Positions 17,489 to 25,767 of a stretch of DNA of 64,000 bases are shown here, piece by piece; within the stretch, counting starts at the first letter, position 1, and every line of letters starts with the position of its first letter. The DNA is from Andreprevotia lacus DSM 23236 (GTDB lineage Bacteria > Pseudomonadota > Gammaproteobacteria > Burkholderiales > Chitinibacteraceae): NCBI RefSeq assembly GCF_900176275.1, contig NZ_FWXD01000005.1:1-64000 (forward strand), read 5' to 3'. Position numbers and translations under genes: made by a program. The notes beneath the pieces were generated by a model. It searched no databases, was not told the DNA's origin, and worked only from the letters and a program-made list of their open reading frames with translations.

Positions 17489-18772
17489 ATGGCCCAGCAG
17501 CAGGCAGCCGACTTTAACGAATGGCACGATGTACTGGCCGGGCTGGTGGCGGCGCTGCGCAAACGCGGTTTGCCCGAGCCCACCATGCAGCTGGTGGAGC
17601 GGATGCTGGGCAATATCCAGCCCGCCGACTGGCATTTTTCCGCCAGCGAATGGCGCTACCGTGGCGATTTCAATGCATGGGAAAAGCTGGCGCGTGAGTT
17701 GCTCAAGTCAATAGACGAAACCACGCTGGCGCAAGTCGTCAGCCTGACCTTTTTCGCCCATGCCCAGCTCACAGACCTGCTGGATATGCGCAGCAATTCA
17801 CTTATCTACGACGCGGACTTTACCGGCAGCCCCCATTCTCCCAAGTTGCTGCGGCAGGCGCTGGTGTATCTCACGTTTTGCTACAACGGGTTGCTGGTGG
17901 CTGCCACCCGGCGCAAAGCAGTACTGCGTGATACCGAAGCACTCGGCATCCTGAACACGATGAAGCGCGCGCTGCTGCGCTGGGCGGCCGCTTATGCAGC
18001 CGAGCCGGACATCCCGTTCAAGGCCATCCTGGCTTGGCTGGCCGATCACCGTTTCAGCGCCCAAACCCAGGCTCAAGCGTTGTTGCAGACCATCTCTGCC
18101 ACTCTGTCCTTGATTCCCGCGAGCGGTGCTGCCGAGCGGCGCTATATTGCGCACATGCAGGGCTCGGTCGAAAAACTGCTGCAAACACTGGTTGAGTCAC
18201 CGATATCCGTCTCGAATGCGCTGCAACCGCTCGGCACTCCTTACCCTGCGGCCAGTTTTCACAAGGACTGGGATGCACTCATACGTGCGCCCATGACTGC
18301 GCTCAACTTCACGCGCATCAAGGGCAGTACGTCCCGGTGGATCAGACCACAAGGCACGCAATGGCTGGTCGTTTTATTCCACCCCGGCAGCTGTGGCTGG
18401 AGCAAATGGGGTGGCGGTTCGTTCAGCGCCAGCTTCTACCTGTGTGGCGAGCCACAGTTCAAGGACACGACGCCGAAGCAATCGCTGCATTTCTTTTCCA
18501 GTTACACCGACGCGGAATTCGCCGCCTTCCTGCAGCTGAACGAGGTTGCACGGTGCAAGATCAAGCGGCTGGAATTCCCGGCCGGGTTTGAAAAAACCAT
18601 GCATGAGTCGACCGTGCTGGATTTCGAGCGCCATGCAAATCAACGCTACCCGGGCGCAGTGCAGCCCGATTTCCACTTCTACGACCCGCAGGAACTGGCC
18701 GACTGGGCCGCAGCCCTGCTGCCCACGCTGGATGCCAAGCTGCAACAGGCCGTTGCCGCCGGCCCCATCTAG
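17489..18772 (+). CDS. hypothetical protein, about 430 aa
   Basis: A soluble protein transcribed divergently from creB. ATGs at 17420, 17444 and 17489 are all in frame; I prefer 17489 because CGAGAG lies upstream and the earlier residues have an odd composition. The N-terminal two thirds look helical, and the C-terminal third has aromatic-rich segments around HPGSCGWSKWGGGSFSASFYL. No signal peptide, membrane segment or known motif is evident. I do not recognise the family. Confidence 0.7.
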   Translation: MAQQQAADFNEWHDVLAGLVAALRKRGLPEPTMQLVERMLGNIQPADWHFSASEWRYRGDFNAWEKLARELLKSIDETTLAQVVSLTFFAHAQLTDLLDMRSNSLIYDADFTGSPHSPKLLRQALVYLTFCYNGLLVAATRRKAVLRDTEALGILNTMKRALLRWAAAYAAEPDIPFKAILAWLADHRFSAQTQAQALLQTISATLSLIPASGAAERRYIAHMQGSVEKLLQTLVESPISVSNALQPLGTPYPAASFHKDWDALIRAPMTALNFTRIKGSTSRWIRPQGTQWLVVLFHPGSCGWSKWGGGSFSASFYLCGEPQFKDTTPKQSLHFFSSYTDAEFAAFLQLNEVARCKIKRLEFPAGFEKTMHESTVLDFERHANQRYPGAVQPDFHFYDPQELADWAAALLPTLDAKLQQAVAAGPI

Positions 18773-18865
18773 GCGGCACACACGCCGCAGCACCGGTACT
18801 ACTACGATTGCCAGTGTCATCGGCATCGCCTACCCTCGCGGCTTTGCCGCGTACCGGAACTACCC

Positions 18866-20146
18866 ATGCCTGCCACCCGCTCCCACCTCCTGCCTTTCAA
18901 GCTGGCGCCGCTCGCGCTGGGTGCACTGGCGCTGTTGAGCGCGGCGTCCGCCGGCATGGCGGCGGATCAGCCGGCCAGCGCGGCCAGCAGCAGTGAGGCG
19001 GTGCAGCCGCTGCCCAATGTGCTGAACGACCTCTACCCGGAAGACAGCGAGGCCGCGCCGGTGGCCAGCGCAGTCGAATCGGTGCCCACCCCCACGCCGC
19101 AACCGCAGGCCACCCCGGTGCCGGCGTTGACGGCGGCGCAGGGCAAGGCGCTGTTGCTCAAGCTGCTGCCGGCCAGGATGCCGGATCGGCAAGGCTGGGC
19201 CGACGATATTTTCGATGCCTTCACCGCGCTGAAAATCCCCTACACGGCCGAGTATTTCTGCGCGGCCAATGCGGTGATCGAGCAGGAATCATCGTGGCAG
19301 GGCGACCCGACCGTGCCGGGCCTGCCCAAGATCGTGTGGGACAAGATCGGTGAGAAAGCGGGGGCCAAACATATCCCGCTGATTGCGGTGCAGACTGCAT
19401 TGCTCAAGACCTCGCCCAACGGGCAGAGCTACAAGAGCCGCATCGACAACCTGCGCACCGAGCGCGAAATGAACGCCATTTTCGAAGACCTGGCCAATGA
19501 CGCGGCGCGGCTGGGCCTGTCGATGAACATGAACAACCCCATCCGCACCGGCGGGCCGATGCAGGTGAGCGTGGAATTTGCCGAGGCGCACGTGCGCGCC
19601 TGGCCCTACCCGTACAAACTCACCCGCAGCGTGCGCGACACCGTGTTCACCCGCCGGGGCGGCACCTACTTCGGCATTGCCATCCTGCTGCAATACCCTG
19701 CGCCGTACAGCGACATGGTGTACCGCTTTGCCGACTTCAACGCCGGCCGTTACGCCAGCCGCAATGCCGCCTTCCAGGCTGCACTGGCCAAGGCCAGCGG
19801 GCAGAAGATCGATCTGGACGGTGACTTGCTCAGCTATGTGAACGGCGCACCCAGCAGCAAGCCCAGCGATGTGGAGCAAGCCCTGTTCAGCATTGCCGGC
19901 CCGTTGGGCATGAGCCGCGACGCCATCCGCCGCGACCTGCTGACTGAAAAGCTGTCGCCCTTCGGCCAGAGCGAGCTGTACCGCAAGGTATTCACGCTGG
20001 CCGAGAAAAACGGCAAACCCCTGCCGCGCGCCGTGCTGCCGGAAATCCGCCTGATCAGCCCCAAGATCACCCGCAAGCTCACCACCGCATGGTTTGCCGA
20101 GCGGGTGGATGGGCGGTATCAGGCTTGTTTGGCGCGGGGGAAATGA
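18866..20146 (+). CDS. DUF1615-family exported protein
   Basis: A 426-residue exported protein. After the signal peptide (to about residue 33, AGMAA) comes a Pro/Ala/Thr-rich linker to about residue 95, then a globular domain. It starts LLLKLLPARMPDRQGWADDIF and contains CAANAVIEQESSWQGDPTVPGL, with a glutamate in the style of lytic transglycosylase folds, and TGGPMQVSVEFAE. These features match DUF1615 proteins. The enzymatic role is unproven. It is a single gene. Confidence 0.8.
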   Translation: MPATRSHLLPFKLAPLALGALALLSAASAGMAADQPASAASSSEAVQPLPNVLNDLYPEDSEAAPVASAVESVPTPTPQPQATPVPALTAAQGKALLLKLLPARMPDRQGWADDIFDAFTALKIPYTAEYFCAANAVIEQESSWQGDPTVPGLPKIVWDKIGEKAGAKHIPLIAVQTALLKTSPNGQSYKSRIDNLRTEREMNAIFEDLANDAARLGLSMNMNNPIRTGGPMQVSVEFAEAHVRAWPYPYKLTRSVRDTVFTRRGGTYFGIAILLQYPAPYSDMVYRFADFNAGRYASRNAAFQAALAKASGQKIDLDGDLLSYVNGAPSSKPSDVEQALFSIAGPLGMSRDAIRRDLLTEKLSPFGQSELYRKVFTLAEKNGKPLPRAVLPEIRLISPKITRKLTTAWFAERVDGRYQACLARGK

Positions 20147-20174
20147 GCCTGCGTTGAATCGAGGTCGTCGAGGT

Positions 20175-20284
20175 CGCAGGGCGCAACAAGCGCAGCACGT
20201 TGCGCCGCATGCGACACCAAGAATGCCTCCAGCTTGGCGACGCAAATGCTACGGCGCAATACGCTGCGCTATTGCACCCTACGC
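20175..20284 (+). repeat. R2 double-hairpin repeat
   Basis: Left half GCAGGGCGCAACAAGC..GTTGCGCCGC, right half ACGGCGCAATACGCTGCGCTATTGCACCCTAC. Each half folds on itself, and the outer ends (GCAGGG and CCCTAC) pair. Family consensus: GTAGGGCGCAATAAGC.N.GCGCATTGCGCC, a spacer, GGCGCAAT.CGCTGCGCT.ATTG(C)GCCCTAC. Confidence 0.8.
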
Positions 20285-20330
20285 CAGCTACGCTGGCACG
20301 ACCATCCTCGGCCCGGAAGCAGGCGGTCGA

Positions 20331-20364
20331 GTAGGGCGCAATGAGCTTGGCGAATTGCGCCGCA
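20331..20364 (+). repeat. R2 repeat, solo left half
   Basis: GTAGGGCGCAATGAGC..GAATTGCGCC only. The right half is absent, and the CMD-like gene ends 18 bases further on. Confidence 0.7.
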
Positions 20365-20381
20365 TGGGACGCCGCCAGCGC

Positions 20382-20843
20382 TCACTGCGCCGTCAGCGGC
20401 GCACGCTTCACCGGCAATTGCATGCCCACGCCCACGCGGTTGAAGGCGCTGATCACGGCTGCGGCATAGGTCAGCGCCACGATTTCGACATCGCTGAAAT
20501 GATCGCGCAGCGCGGCAAAGTCGGCTTCGGCAGCGTGGGCGCTGTCGATGCGGGCCAGTGCTTCGGCCCAGTTCAGCGCGGCGCGTTCTCGCTCGCTGTA
20601 GAAATCGACTTCGCGCCAGCTCACCAGGCTGTTGATGCGCTGGAAATCCTCGCCGCCCTTGAGCAGATCGCGTGCGTGCATGTCGATGCAATAGGCGCAG
20701 CCGTTGATTTGCGAGATGCGCAGGTAGATCAGCTCGGTCAGCTGGCCGCCCAGCACTTCTTTGGCGGCGGTGCTGGTCTGCACCAGACCGGCAAGGGCTT
20801 GCGGGGCGAGGGTGCGGTGGGAAAGACGGGCTTCGGTGCTCAT
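20382..20843 (-). CDS. carboxymuconolactone decarboxylase (AhpD-like) family protein
   Basis: A 153-residue protein of the CMD/AhpD fold with the redox-type CxxC motif in NGCAYCIDMHARDLLKGGE. Members act as alkylhydroperoxidase-type disulfide reductants or as decarboxylases. The ATG at 20843 has AAGGA upstream. A sequence TGTCACA-N16-CGTC lies about 165 bases upstream on the same strand (21007-21033), the promoter type of ECF41 sigma factors. CMD proteins are among the classical gene partners of ECF41, and an ECF41 gene is 2.6 kb away, so I infer control by that sigma factor. An R1 repeat occupies the leader. Confidence 0.9.
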   Translation of the reverse strand: MSTEARLSHRTLAPQALAGLVQTSTAAKEVLGGQLTELIYLRISQINGCAYCIDMHARDLLKGGEDFQRINSLVSWREVDFYSERERAALNWAEALARIDSAHAAEADFAALRDHFSDVEIVALTYAAAVISAFNRVGVGMQLPVKRAPLTAQ

Positions 20844-20881
20844 GGCGGGGTCCTTGGTTGGCGCAGCAACATGCTGCTTTG

Positions 20882-20995
20882 GAGCCACACACAAAACCCT
20901 GCGGGCTGCGTTACGCTCACTTGCCGTACAGCGTTGTACTGTCTGCGTTTCGCGTGCCTTGCCAGCACCGCTGCGCTGGGTTTTGTGTGTGGCTC
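20882..20995 (-). repeat. R1 palindromic repeat, copy d
   Basis: 18-base perfect arms, GAGCCACACACAAAACCC at 20882-20899 and its complement at 20978-20995. The arm bases outside AAAACCC differ from copies a, c and j, yet still pair perfectly. It lies between the ECF41-type promoter and the CMD gene. Confidence 0.85.
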
Positions 20996-21006
20996 TTCAT
21001 CCATAA

Positions 21007-21033
21007 GACGATGCACGCCGAACACTTGTGACA
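21007..21033 (-). promoter_or_regulatory. ECF41-type promoter of the CMD-like gene
   Basis: On the minus strand TGTCACA (21027-21033), 16 bases, then CGTC (21007-21010). The same -35/spacer/-10 arrangement stands upstream of the ECF41 sigma gene, and the -10 context GCATCGTCT is shared. This matches my knowledge of the ECF41 consensus (TGTCACA and CGTC). The start point would be near 21000, leaving a leader of about 155 bases containing R1 copy d. Confidence 0.8.
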
Positions 21034-21075
21034 ATCCGGGCGATTTTTCTTCCCCGTGTGTGATGGCCAGCAGAT

Positions 21076-21108
21076 ACGGCGCAATACGCTGTGCTATTGC
21101 GCCCTGCG
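21076..21108 (+). repeat. R2 repeat, solo right half
   Basis: ACGGCGCAATACGCTGTGCTATTGCGCCCTGCG, without a left half. It lies upstream of the ECF41-type promoter in the 20844-21302 interval, which otherwise holds only repeats. Confidence 0.7.
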
Positions 21109-21155
21109 CCGGCGCGATGGCACGACGGTGTTCTGATCGGCAACAGGCGGTGATG

Positions 21156-21296
21156 GGTAGGGCGCAATAAGCAACGCGCATTGCGCCGCACAGACTGGTG
21201 GCTTCGCGCCGATAGCCGTTGGATATGCCTGCCACTGTCCTCGTGTGTGATGACCCACAGATACGGCGCAATTCGCCGCGCTCATTGCACCCTACG
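21156..21296 (+). repeat. R2 double-hairpin repeat, long spacer
   Basis: Left half GGTAGGGCGCAATAAGC at 21156 and right half ending TTGCACCCTACGCC at about 21296, separated by about 70 bases of unrelated sequence. It ends 7 bases from the lysR stop. Confidence 0.75.
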
Positions 21297-21302
21297 CCAG
21301 CA

Positions 21303-22226
21303 CTACGTCAGCGCGGTATTTCCGGCCTCAGCCGTCACCTGTTCCCGCAGCGCCTCCACCAGCACCTGCACCTTGCGTGGCCGGTGACGGGCGGCGGGGA
21401 AGACGGCGTAGATGCCGCCGCGCGGCAGCTGCCATTGCGGCAGCACGGGCTGCAGCCGGCCAGTGGCCAGATCGTCGCGCACGGCAAAGTCCGGCAGCAT
21501 GGCCAGCCCGCCGCCGGCCAGCGCGGCGGCGCGCACGCCATAGGCGGTGTTGGCGCCGAAGCCGGCCGCAAAGCGCTGCGTGTGCTGCGCATCGCCGCGC
21601 GTAAAGGTCCAGCTCAGTGGCTGCGGCAATACCGATAGCGCAATGAATGGCCAGTCGGCCAGATCGGCCAGCTGTTGCAGCGCAGGCCGGGCCTGCAGCA
21701 GCGCCGGGCTGGCCACCAGCACGTGGTCGAAACCGCCGATACGCACCGCCTGGTGGTTGGAATCAGGCAATACGCCCAGCCGTATCGCCACGTCGATGCC
21801 TTCACCGACCAGATCGAACATGCGGTCGCCCGCCAGCAGCTCGATTTTAAGCTCCGGGTGGCGCTGGCGCAGCGCCACGCACACAGGTGCAATCACGGCG
21901 GCGCCGTAGTCGATGGGTGCGGTGATGCGCAGGCTGCCGCGCAAGGTGCTGCCCTCTTGCGCGGCATCATCCACGGCGGCTTCGATCTCGCGCACGATGC
22001 GCCGGCTGGCGTCATAAAACGCCTCGCCCGCCTCGGTCAGCCCCAGCCGGCGCGTGGTGCGCAGCAACAGGCTGACGCCCACTTCGTGCTCCAGCCGCTG
22101 GATATGCGCGCTGACCATGGTCTTGGCCAGCCCCAACCGCGTGGCGGCGGCGGTGATCGAGCCGGCCTCGACCACGGTGACGAACACCAGCAGGCGGTTG
22201 AGGTTGATTGCAGCAAGATTGGCCAT
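21303..22226 (-). CDS. LysR-family transcriptional regulator
   Basis: A 307-residue LysR regulator with an N-terminal winged HTH (residues 5-64; FVTVVEAGSITAAATRLGLAK) and a periplasmic-binding-type effector domain in the rest. The ATG at 22226 (MANLAAINLNRL) is preferred over one 12 bases earlier. It is divergent from the exported hydrolase at 22328, with a strong dyad between them, so it likely controls that gene and itself. Confidence 0.9.
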   Translation of the reverse strand: MANLAAINLNRLLVFVTVVEAGSITAAATRLGLAKTMVSAHIQRLEHEVGVSLLLRTTRRLGLTEAGEAFYDASRRIVREIEAAVDDAAQEGSTLRGSLRITAPIDYGAAVIAPVCVALRQRHPELKIELLAGDRMFDLVGEGIDVAIRLGVLPDSNHQAVRIGGFDHVLVASPALLQARPALQQLADLADWPFIALSVLPQPLSWTFTRGDAQHTQRFAAGFGANTAYGVRAAALAGGGLAMLPDFAVRDDLATGRLQPVLPQWQLPRGGIYAVFPAARHRPRKVQVLVEALREQVTAEAGNTALT

Positions 22227-22261
22227 GCAATTGCGCACTTTAAGTGGACAGTTATTGCATG
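22224..22261. promoter_or_regulatory. LysR-type operator dyad
   Basis: CATGCAAT (22224-22231) and ATTGCATG (22254-22261) form an outer inverted repeat, and CACTT-T-AAGTG lies between them as an inner one. The dyad overlaps the lysR start and precedes the hydrolase gene by 66 bases, the usual place for a LysR autoregulatory and activation site. Confidence 0.65.
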
Positions 22262-22327
22262 TTTGTACGGCTTATCACGCCCAATGTGCAAGCCTATTCT
22301 GGCGTCATGTACCCCAAGGAGAACGAC

Positions 22328-23260
22328 ATGACTGCCCAAGCCCTTGCCGCCGTAGCCCTCACCGCCGCCCTGGCCCCTGCCCTGGCCGCCCCCGTGGTTG
22401 AATACCGCACGCTGGATGTCGATGGCATCCAGGTGTTCTACCGCGAGGCCGGCAACCCGAATGCGCCCACCGTGCTGCTGCTGCACGGCTTTCCGTCGTC
22501 GTCGCAAATGTATGCCGGGCTGATCGATGCGCTGGCCGATCAATACCACCTGATCGCCCCCGATTATCCTGGCGCCGGCCACACCCAGATCGGCAAGGAC
22601 GTGGCGTTCAAGCCCACCTTCGACAACCTCACCCGGGTGATGACGCGCTTTGTCGAGCTCAAGGGCCTGAACCGCTTCGCGCTTTACATGCAGGATTTCG
22701 GCGGCCCGGTGGGGCTGCGCATGGCCAGCCAGCACCCCGAGTGGATCAGCGCACTGGTCGTGCAGAACGCCAATGCCTATGACGCCGGCCTGTCGGACGA
22801 AATCCGCCACAACATCAGCAGCACCGCCGCCGGGCTGAACGCGCAAACGCGCCCGGCGCTGGAGGGCATTACCAGCGCCGAGGGCGTGCAGTTCATGTAC
22901 CGCACCGGCCTGCGCCAGCCGCAGCGCGTTGGGCCAGAGGGCTGGACCACCGCACTGTGGGGACTGCAAAACCCGGCCAACCGCGAGATCCAGATGCGTT
23001 TGATTGCCGACTATCACACCAATCTGGCGCTCTACCCGGCCTGGCAAGCCTATCTGCGCGAACGGCAACCGCCCACGCTGGTGGTCTGGGGCAAGAACGA
23101 CCCGCTGTTCACCGCCGCCGGCGCGCTGGCCTATGGCAAGGATGTGAAGCAGGCAGAAATCCACCTGCTGGATACCGGCCATTTCGCGCTGGACGAAGAA
23201 ACCCCGGCCATCGCCGCGCATATGCGGCGGTTTCTGGCGGGCTTGCCGGCTGGGAAGTAA
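22328..23260 (+). CDS. exported alpha/beta hydrolase with Asp nucleophile
   Basis: A 310-residue alpha/beta hydrolase. A signal peptide is predicted (MTAQALAAVALTAALAPALAA), then the oxyanion motif HGFPSS at 53-58. The nucleophile elbow is MQDFGG with Asp123 instead of Ser, as in haloalkane dehalogenases and epoxide hydrolases. The acid is in VVWGKNDPLF and the base in GHFALDEE. The Asp nucleophile predicts attack on an epoxide or carbon-halogen bond rather than an ester. The substrate is unknown. AAGGAG precedes the ATG. Export of this class is uncommon. The divergent LysR gene is its probable regulator. Confidence 0.85.
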   Translation: MTAQALAAVALTAALAPALAAPVVEYRTLDVDGIQVFYREAGNPNAPTVLLLHGFPSSSQMYAGLIDALADQYHLIAPDYPGAGHTQIGKDVAFKPTFDNLTRVMTRFVELKGLNRFALYMQDFGGPVGLRMASQHPEWISALVVQNANAYDAGLSDEIRHNISSTAAGLNAQTRPALEGITSAEGVQFMYRTGLRQPQRVGPEGWTTALWGLQNPANREIQMRLIADYHTNLALYPAWQAYLRERQPPTLVVWGKNDPLFTAAGALAYGKDVKQAEIHLLDTGHFALDEETPAIAAHMRRFLAGLPAGK

Positions 23261-23339
23261 AGACCGTGCACCTGACGGTACGGTATGGAGATCAGGCACG
23301 GTGGTTCAAGTACGGACCGCCGTGCCTATTCGAAGCGTT

Positions 23340-23442
23340 TATTAAGGCCCAGTGCAGCGGTGCTGGCAAGGCACGCGAAACACAGACAAAATCCGGCCGC
23401 ACGGCCAGTGATTAACGCAGCCAGCAGGGTTTTCGCGACTCT
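23340..23442 (+). repeat. R1 palindromic repeat, copy e, decayed arms
   Basis: The family core CAGTGCAGCGGTGCTGGCAAGG and end GCAGCCAGCAGGGTTTT are present, but the left AAAACCC is changed to AAGGCCC and the arms no longer pair well. It sits between the convergent hydrolase and sigma genes. Confidence 0.7.
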
Positions 23443-23447
23443 AAAGT

Positions 23448-24329
23448 TCAAGCGCCCTGCAGCGCCGCCAGCTTGTCCGGATTGCGCACGTTGTACATTG
23501 CGGCGATGCGCTCATCCCTGATCACGAAGACGATGGCCGAGTCGATGCGGCCATCGAGATAGCGCAGCAGCGCCGGTTCGCCATTGATCTGCGCATGGCG
23601 GTAGTGCGCAGTGCCCGTGCGGTTGGCGGCCACGGCCCGGTACAGCCGCGCCAGCCGCTCGGCGCCGTGCAGCGGGCGCAGGGTGGCGTAGACCTTGCCG
23701 CCGCCGTCCGAAGTGAGCACCACATCGTCGGTAAACAGCGCCTGCAGGGCGGCGTGGTCGCCACGCAAGGCGGCGTCGGCAAAGGCATCGAGCAGGCGGA
23801 TGTGCGTAGCGCGTTCCACCGTGTGGCGCGGCGTGGCGTCGTCCAGCCGCTTGCGCGCGCGGGAGACGAGCTGGCGCACCGCAGGCAGCTTTTTGCCAAG
23901 GATGGTGGCGATTTCGTCGTAGTCGCAATCGAGCACTTCGCGCAGCAGAAACGCTGCGCGTTCTTCCGGCCCCAGCCGCTCCAGCACGGTCATGAAGGCC
24001 AGCCCCACGTCGCCACGCAGTTCCAGCGCCCATTCGGGCGAAGGGGCGCAGTCGGCCAGGGTTTCGGTCAGCAGCGGGTCGGGCAGCCAGGGGCCCACAT
24101 AGCTGCTGCGTTCGCGCTTGAGCACGCGCAGCCGGTCTATCGCCAGCCGCGTGGTGACGGTGACCAGCCAGGCTTCGGGCGTGGCCACGGCGTGTTGCGA
24201 GGCATCGTGCCAGCGCAGATAGGCGTCCTGCACCACGTCTTCGGCATCGGCGCGCGTGCCCAGCATGCGGTAGGCCAGGCCAAACAGGCGGGCGCGGTGC
24301 AGATCGAACGGATCGCGGGGCAGGTTCAA
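23448..24329 (-). CDS. ECF41-group RNA polymerase sigma factor with fused SnoaL-like domain
   Basis: A 293-residue extracytoplasmic-function sigma factor. Region sigma2 spans about residues 8-70 (FGLAYRMLGTRADAEDVVQDAYLRW), sigma4 about 110-165, and a C-terminal NTF2/SnoaL-like domain about 175-293. The ECF41 marks are all there: WLPDP at 81-85 in the linker, DGGGK at 208-212 and NPDKL at 283-287. In this group the fused domain replaces an anti-sigma factor. I place the start at the TTG at 24329 because GAGGAG lies 7 bases upstream; the open frame further upstream is repeat sequence. Its own promoter at 24474-24500 is of ECF41 type, so it is probably autoregulated. Confidence 0.92.
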   Translation of the reverse strand: MNLPRDPFDLHRARLFGLAYRMLGTRADAEDVVQDAYLRWHDASQHAVATPEAWLVTVTTRLAIDRLRVLKRERSSYVGPWLPDPLLTETLADCAPSPEWALELRGDVGLAFMTVLERLGPEERAAFLLREVLDCDYDEIATILGKKLPAVRQLVSRARKRLDDATPRHTVERATHIRLLDAFADAALRGDHAALQALFTDDVVLTSDGGGKVYATLRPLHGAERLARLYRAVAANRTGTAHYRHAQINGEPALLRYLDGRIDSAIVFVIRDERIAAMYNVRNPDKLAALQGA

Positions 24330-24352
24330 GCGGGTCTCCTCAGGCTGGGCAG

Positions 24353-24461
24353 CGCCACAAGCAATACCGGGCGCAGCAGGGCTGGCAAGGCGTGCGAAAC
24401 GCAGACAGTACAAACCGTACGGCCAGCGAGCGTAACGCAGCCCGTCGGTTTTTGTTGGGGG
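24353..24461 (+). repeat. R1 palindromic repeat, copy f, decayed arms
   Basis: Core GCTGGCAAGGCGTGCGAAACGCAG and AGCGAGCGTAACGCAG retained, arms weakly paired. It occupies the leader between the ECF41-type promoter and the sigma gene, the same arrangement as at the CMD gene. Confidence 0.75.
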
Positions 24462-24473
24462 CTTGGCATGCTA

Positions 24474-24500
24474 GACGATGCAGCGGGCAATTTTGTGACA
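24474..24500 (-). promoter_or_regulatory. ECF41-type autoregulatory promoter
   Basis: Minus strand TGTCACA (24494-24500), 16-base spacer, CGTC (24474-24477) with context GCATCGTCTAG. It points to the sigma gene, with a leader of about 140 bases filled by R1 copy f. It is identical in arrangement to the promoter of the CMD-like gene. Confidence 0.8.
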
Positions 24501-24572
24501 TCACCGCCGGCAGCCACTTTGCAGCCATGGCTCACGCTTGCTATTGTCGCGGCAAATACCCCTGTGCCGTCC

Positions 24573-25658
24573 ATGAAATCTTCCCGCTTTACCCGCATCC
24601 TGCTGTGGCTGCTGGGCGTCGTCCTCATCCTCACGCTCGGGGCCTTTGCCGCGCTGCATTATGCTGCGCAAACCCTGCGCGATCAGGTGGTGGCCACGCT
24701 GGGCAGCGACAGCGAAATCGGCGCCGTCGATCTGGGCTGGTCTGCCATCACGCTCAGCCAGCTGCGCATCAAGGCGCCTGCCGGCTGGCCGGCTGCCGAC
24801 GCACTGCGCGCCAGCCGCATCGTGGTCGAGCCCGATCTGCGCGCGCTACTGTCGGCCAATGTGCATGTGCGCAAGATCAGCATCGAGGGCGCTTATCTGT
24901 CGATCTGGCGCACCGCCAACGGCAAGGTGCGGCTGCTGCCCAGCCTGCTGGAGCGCGCCAGGACCGCCACCGGCGCGGCATCGGCGCCGCAATCGGTCAG
25001 CGTGACCATCGAGCACATCGTGCTGCAGGATGGCGCGGTGGATTTTTACGACAGCACCATCCGCAAGCCGGCGCACCGGCTGCAACTGCAAAACACCGAC
25101 ATCGCGCTGGACGATCTGCGCCTGCCCGCGCTGGACAAGCAGAGCCACCTGAAAGCCAGCGCCACCCTCAAGGGCGTGCAGCGCGACGGCAAGGTGGATA
25201 TCGCCGGCTGGATGAGCTTTGCCAACCAGGACAGCGCCCTCACCACCACCCTGCGTGGCGTCGATCTGGTGGCGCTGCAGCCCTATTTGATCAAGGCATC
25301 CGAAACCGGCGTGAAAACCGGCAGCCTTGATCTGGACCTGAAATCAACCATTACCAAGCGCCACCTGCACGCACCGGGCACCATCACCTTGCGCAATCTG
25401 GAACTAAGCAACCGCGACGGCTTGTGGGGCACCTTCATGGGCCTGCCACGCGGTATGGTGGTCAACGGCATGAAAGACCAGCAGGGCAAGATCGCGCTCA
25501 AGTTCACACTGGACGGCAACCTGGACGACCCGCGCTTCTCGCTCAACGAAAACATGACCCGCCGCATCAGCGTGGGCCTGGCTGAAGGGCTGGGCATCAG
25601 CATCAAGGGCATGGCCGGCGGCATCGGGCGCACGATAGGGAAGTTGTTTGGGCAGTGA
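24573..25658 (+). CDS. AsmA/DUF748-like membrane-anchored protein
   Basis: A 361-residue protein with an N-terminal membrane anchor (about residues 7-31) followed by a periplasmic beta-rich region. Repeated segments such as ISIEGAYLSIWRTANGKVRLLP, and the terms for small inner-membrane-anchored AsmA-like proteins (DUF748), fit it. Larger relatives shuttle or organise envelope lipids. A frame is open far upstream, but the ATG at 24573 gives the proper anchor start. It is transcribed away from the sigma gene, and the intergenic space carries the ECF41-type promoter facing the other way. Confidence 0.75.
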   Translation: MKSSRFTRILLWLLGVVLILTLGAFAALHYAAQTLRDQVVATLGSDSEIGAVDLGWSAITLSQLRIKAPAGWPAADALRASRIVVEPDLRALLSANVHVRKISIEGAYLSIWRTANGKVRLLPSLLERARTATGAASAPQSVSVTIEHIVLQDGAVDFYDSTIRKPAHRLQLQNTDIALDDLRLPALDKQSHLKASATLKGVQRDGKVDIAGWMSFANQDSALTTTLRGVDLVALQPYLIKASETGVKTGSLDLDLKSTITKRHLHAPGTITLRNLELSNRDGLWGTFMGLPRGMVVNGMKDQQGKIALKFTLDGNLDDPRFSLNENMTRRISVGLAEGLGISIKGMAGGIGRTIGKLFGQ

Positions 25659-25682
25659 GGGCGTAAGGACAGCCGCAACGTC

Positions 25683-25767
25683 GTAGGGCGCAATGAGCAT
25701 GGCGAATTGCGCCGTAGTTGGCCGCAGAACTGCCTACGGCGCAATACGCTGCGCTATTGCACCCTAC
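25683..25767 (+). repeat. R2 double-hairpin repeat
   Basis: A complete copy: GTAGGGCGCAATGAGC..GAATTGCGCC, short spacer, CGGCGCAATACGCTGCGCTATTGCACCCTAC. It lies 25 bases after the AsmA-like stop. Confidence 0.85.

Noticed and set aside
23448-24413. Longer start of the sigma factor gene (reading MYCLRFARLAS)
   Set aside because: Those first residues come from R1 repeat sequence, while the TTG at 24329 has an ideal GAGGAG and gives the expected N-terminus.
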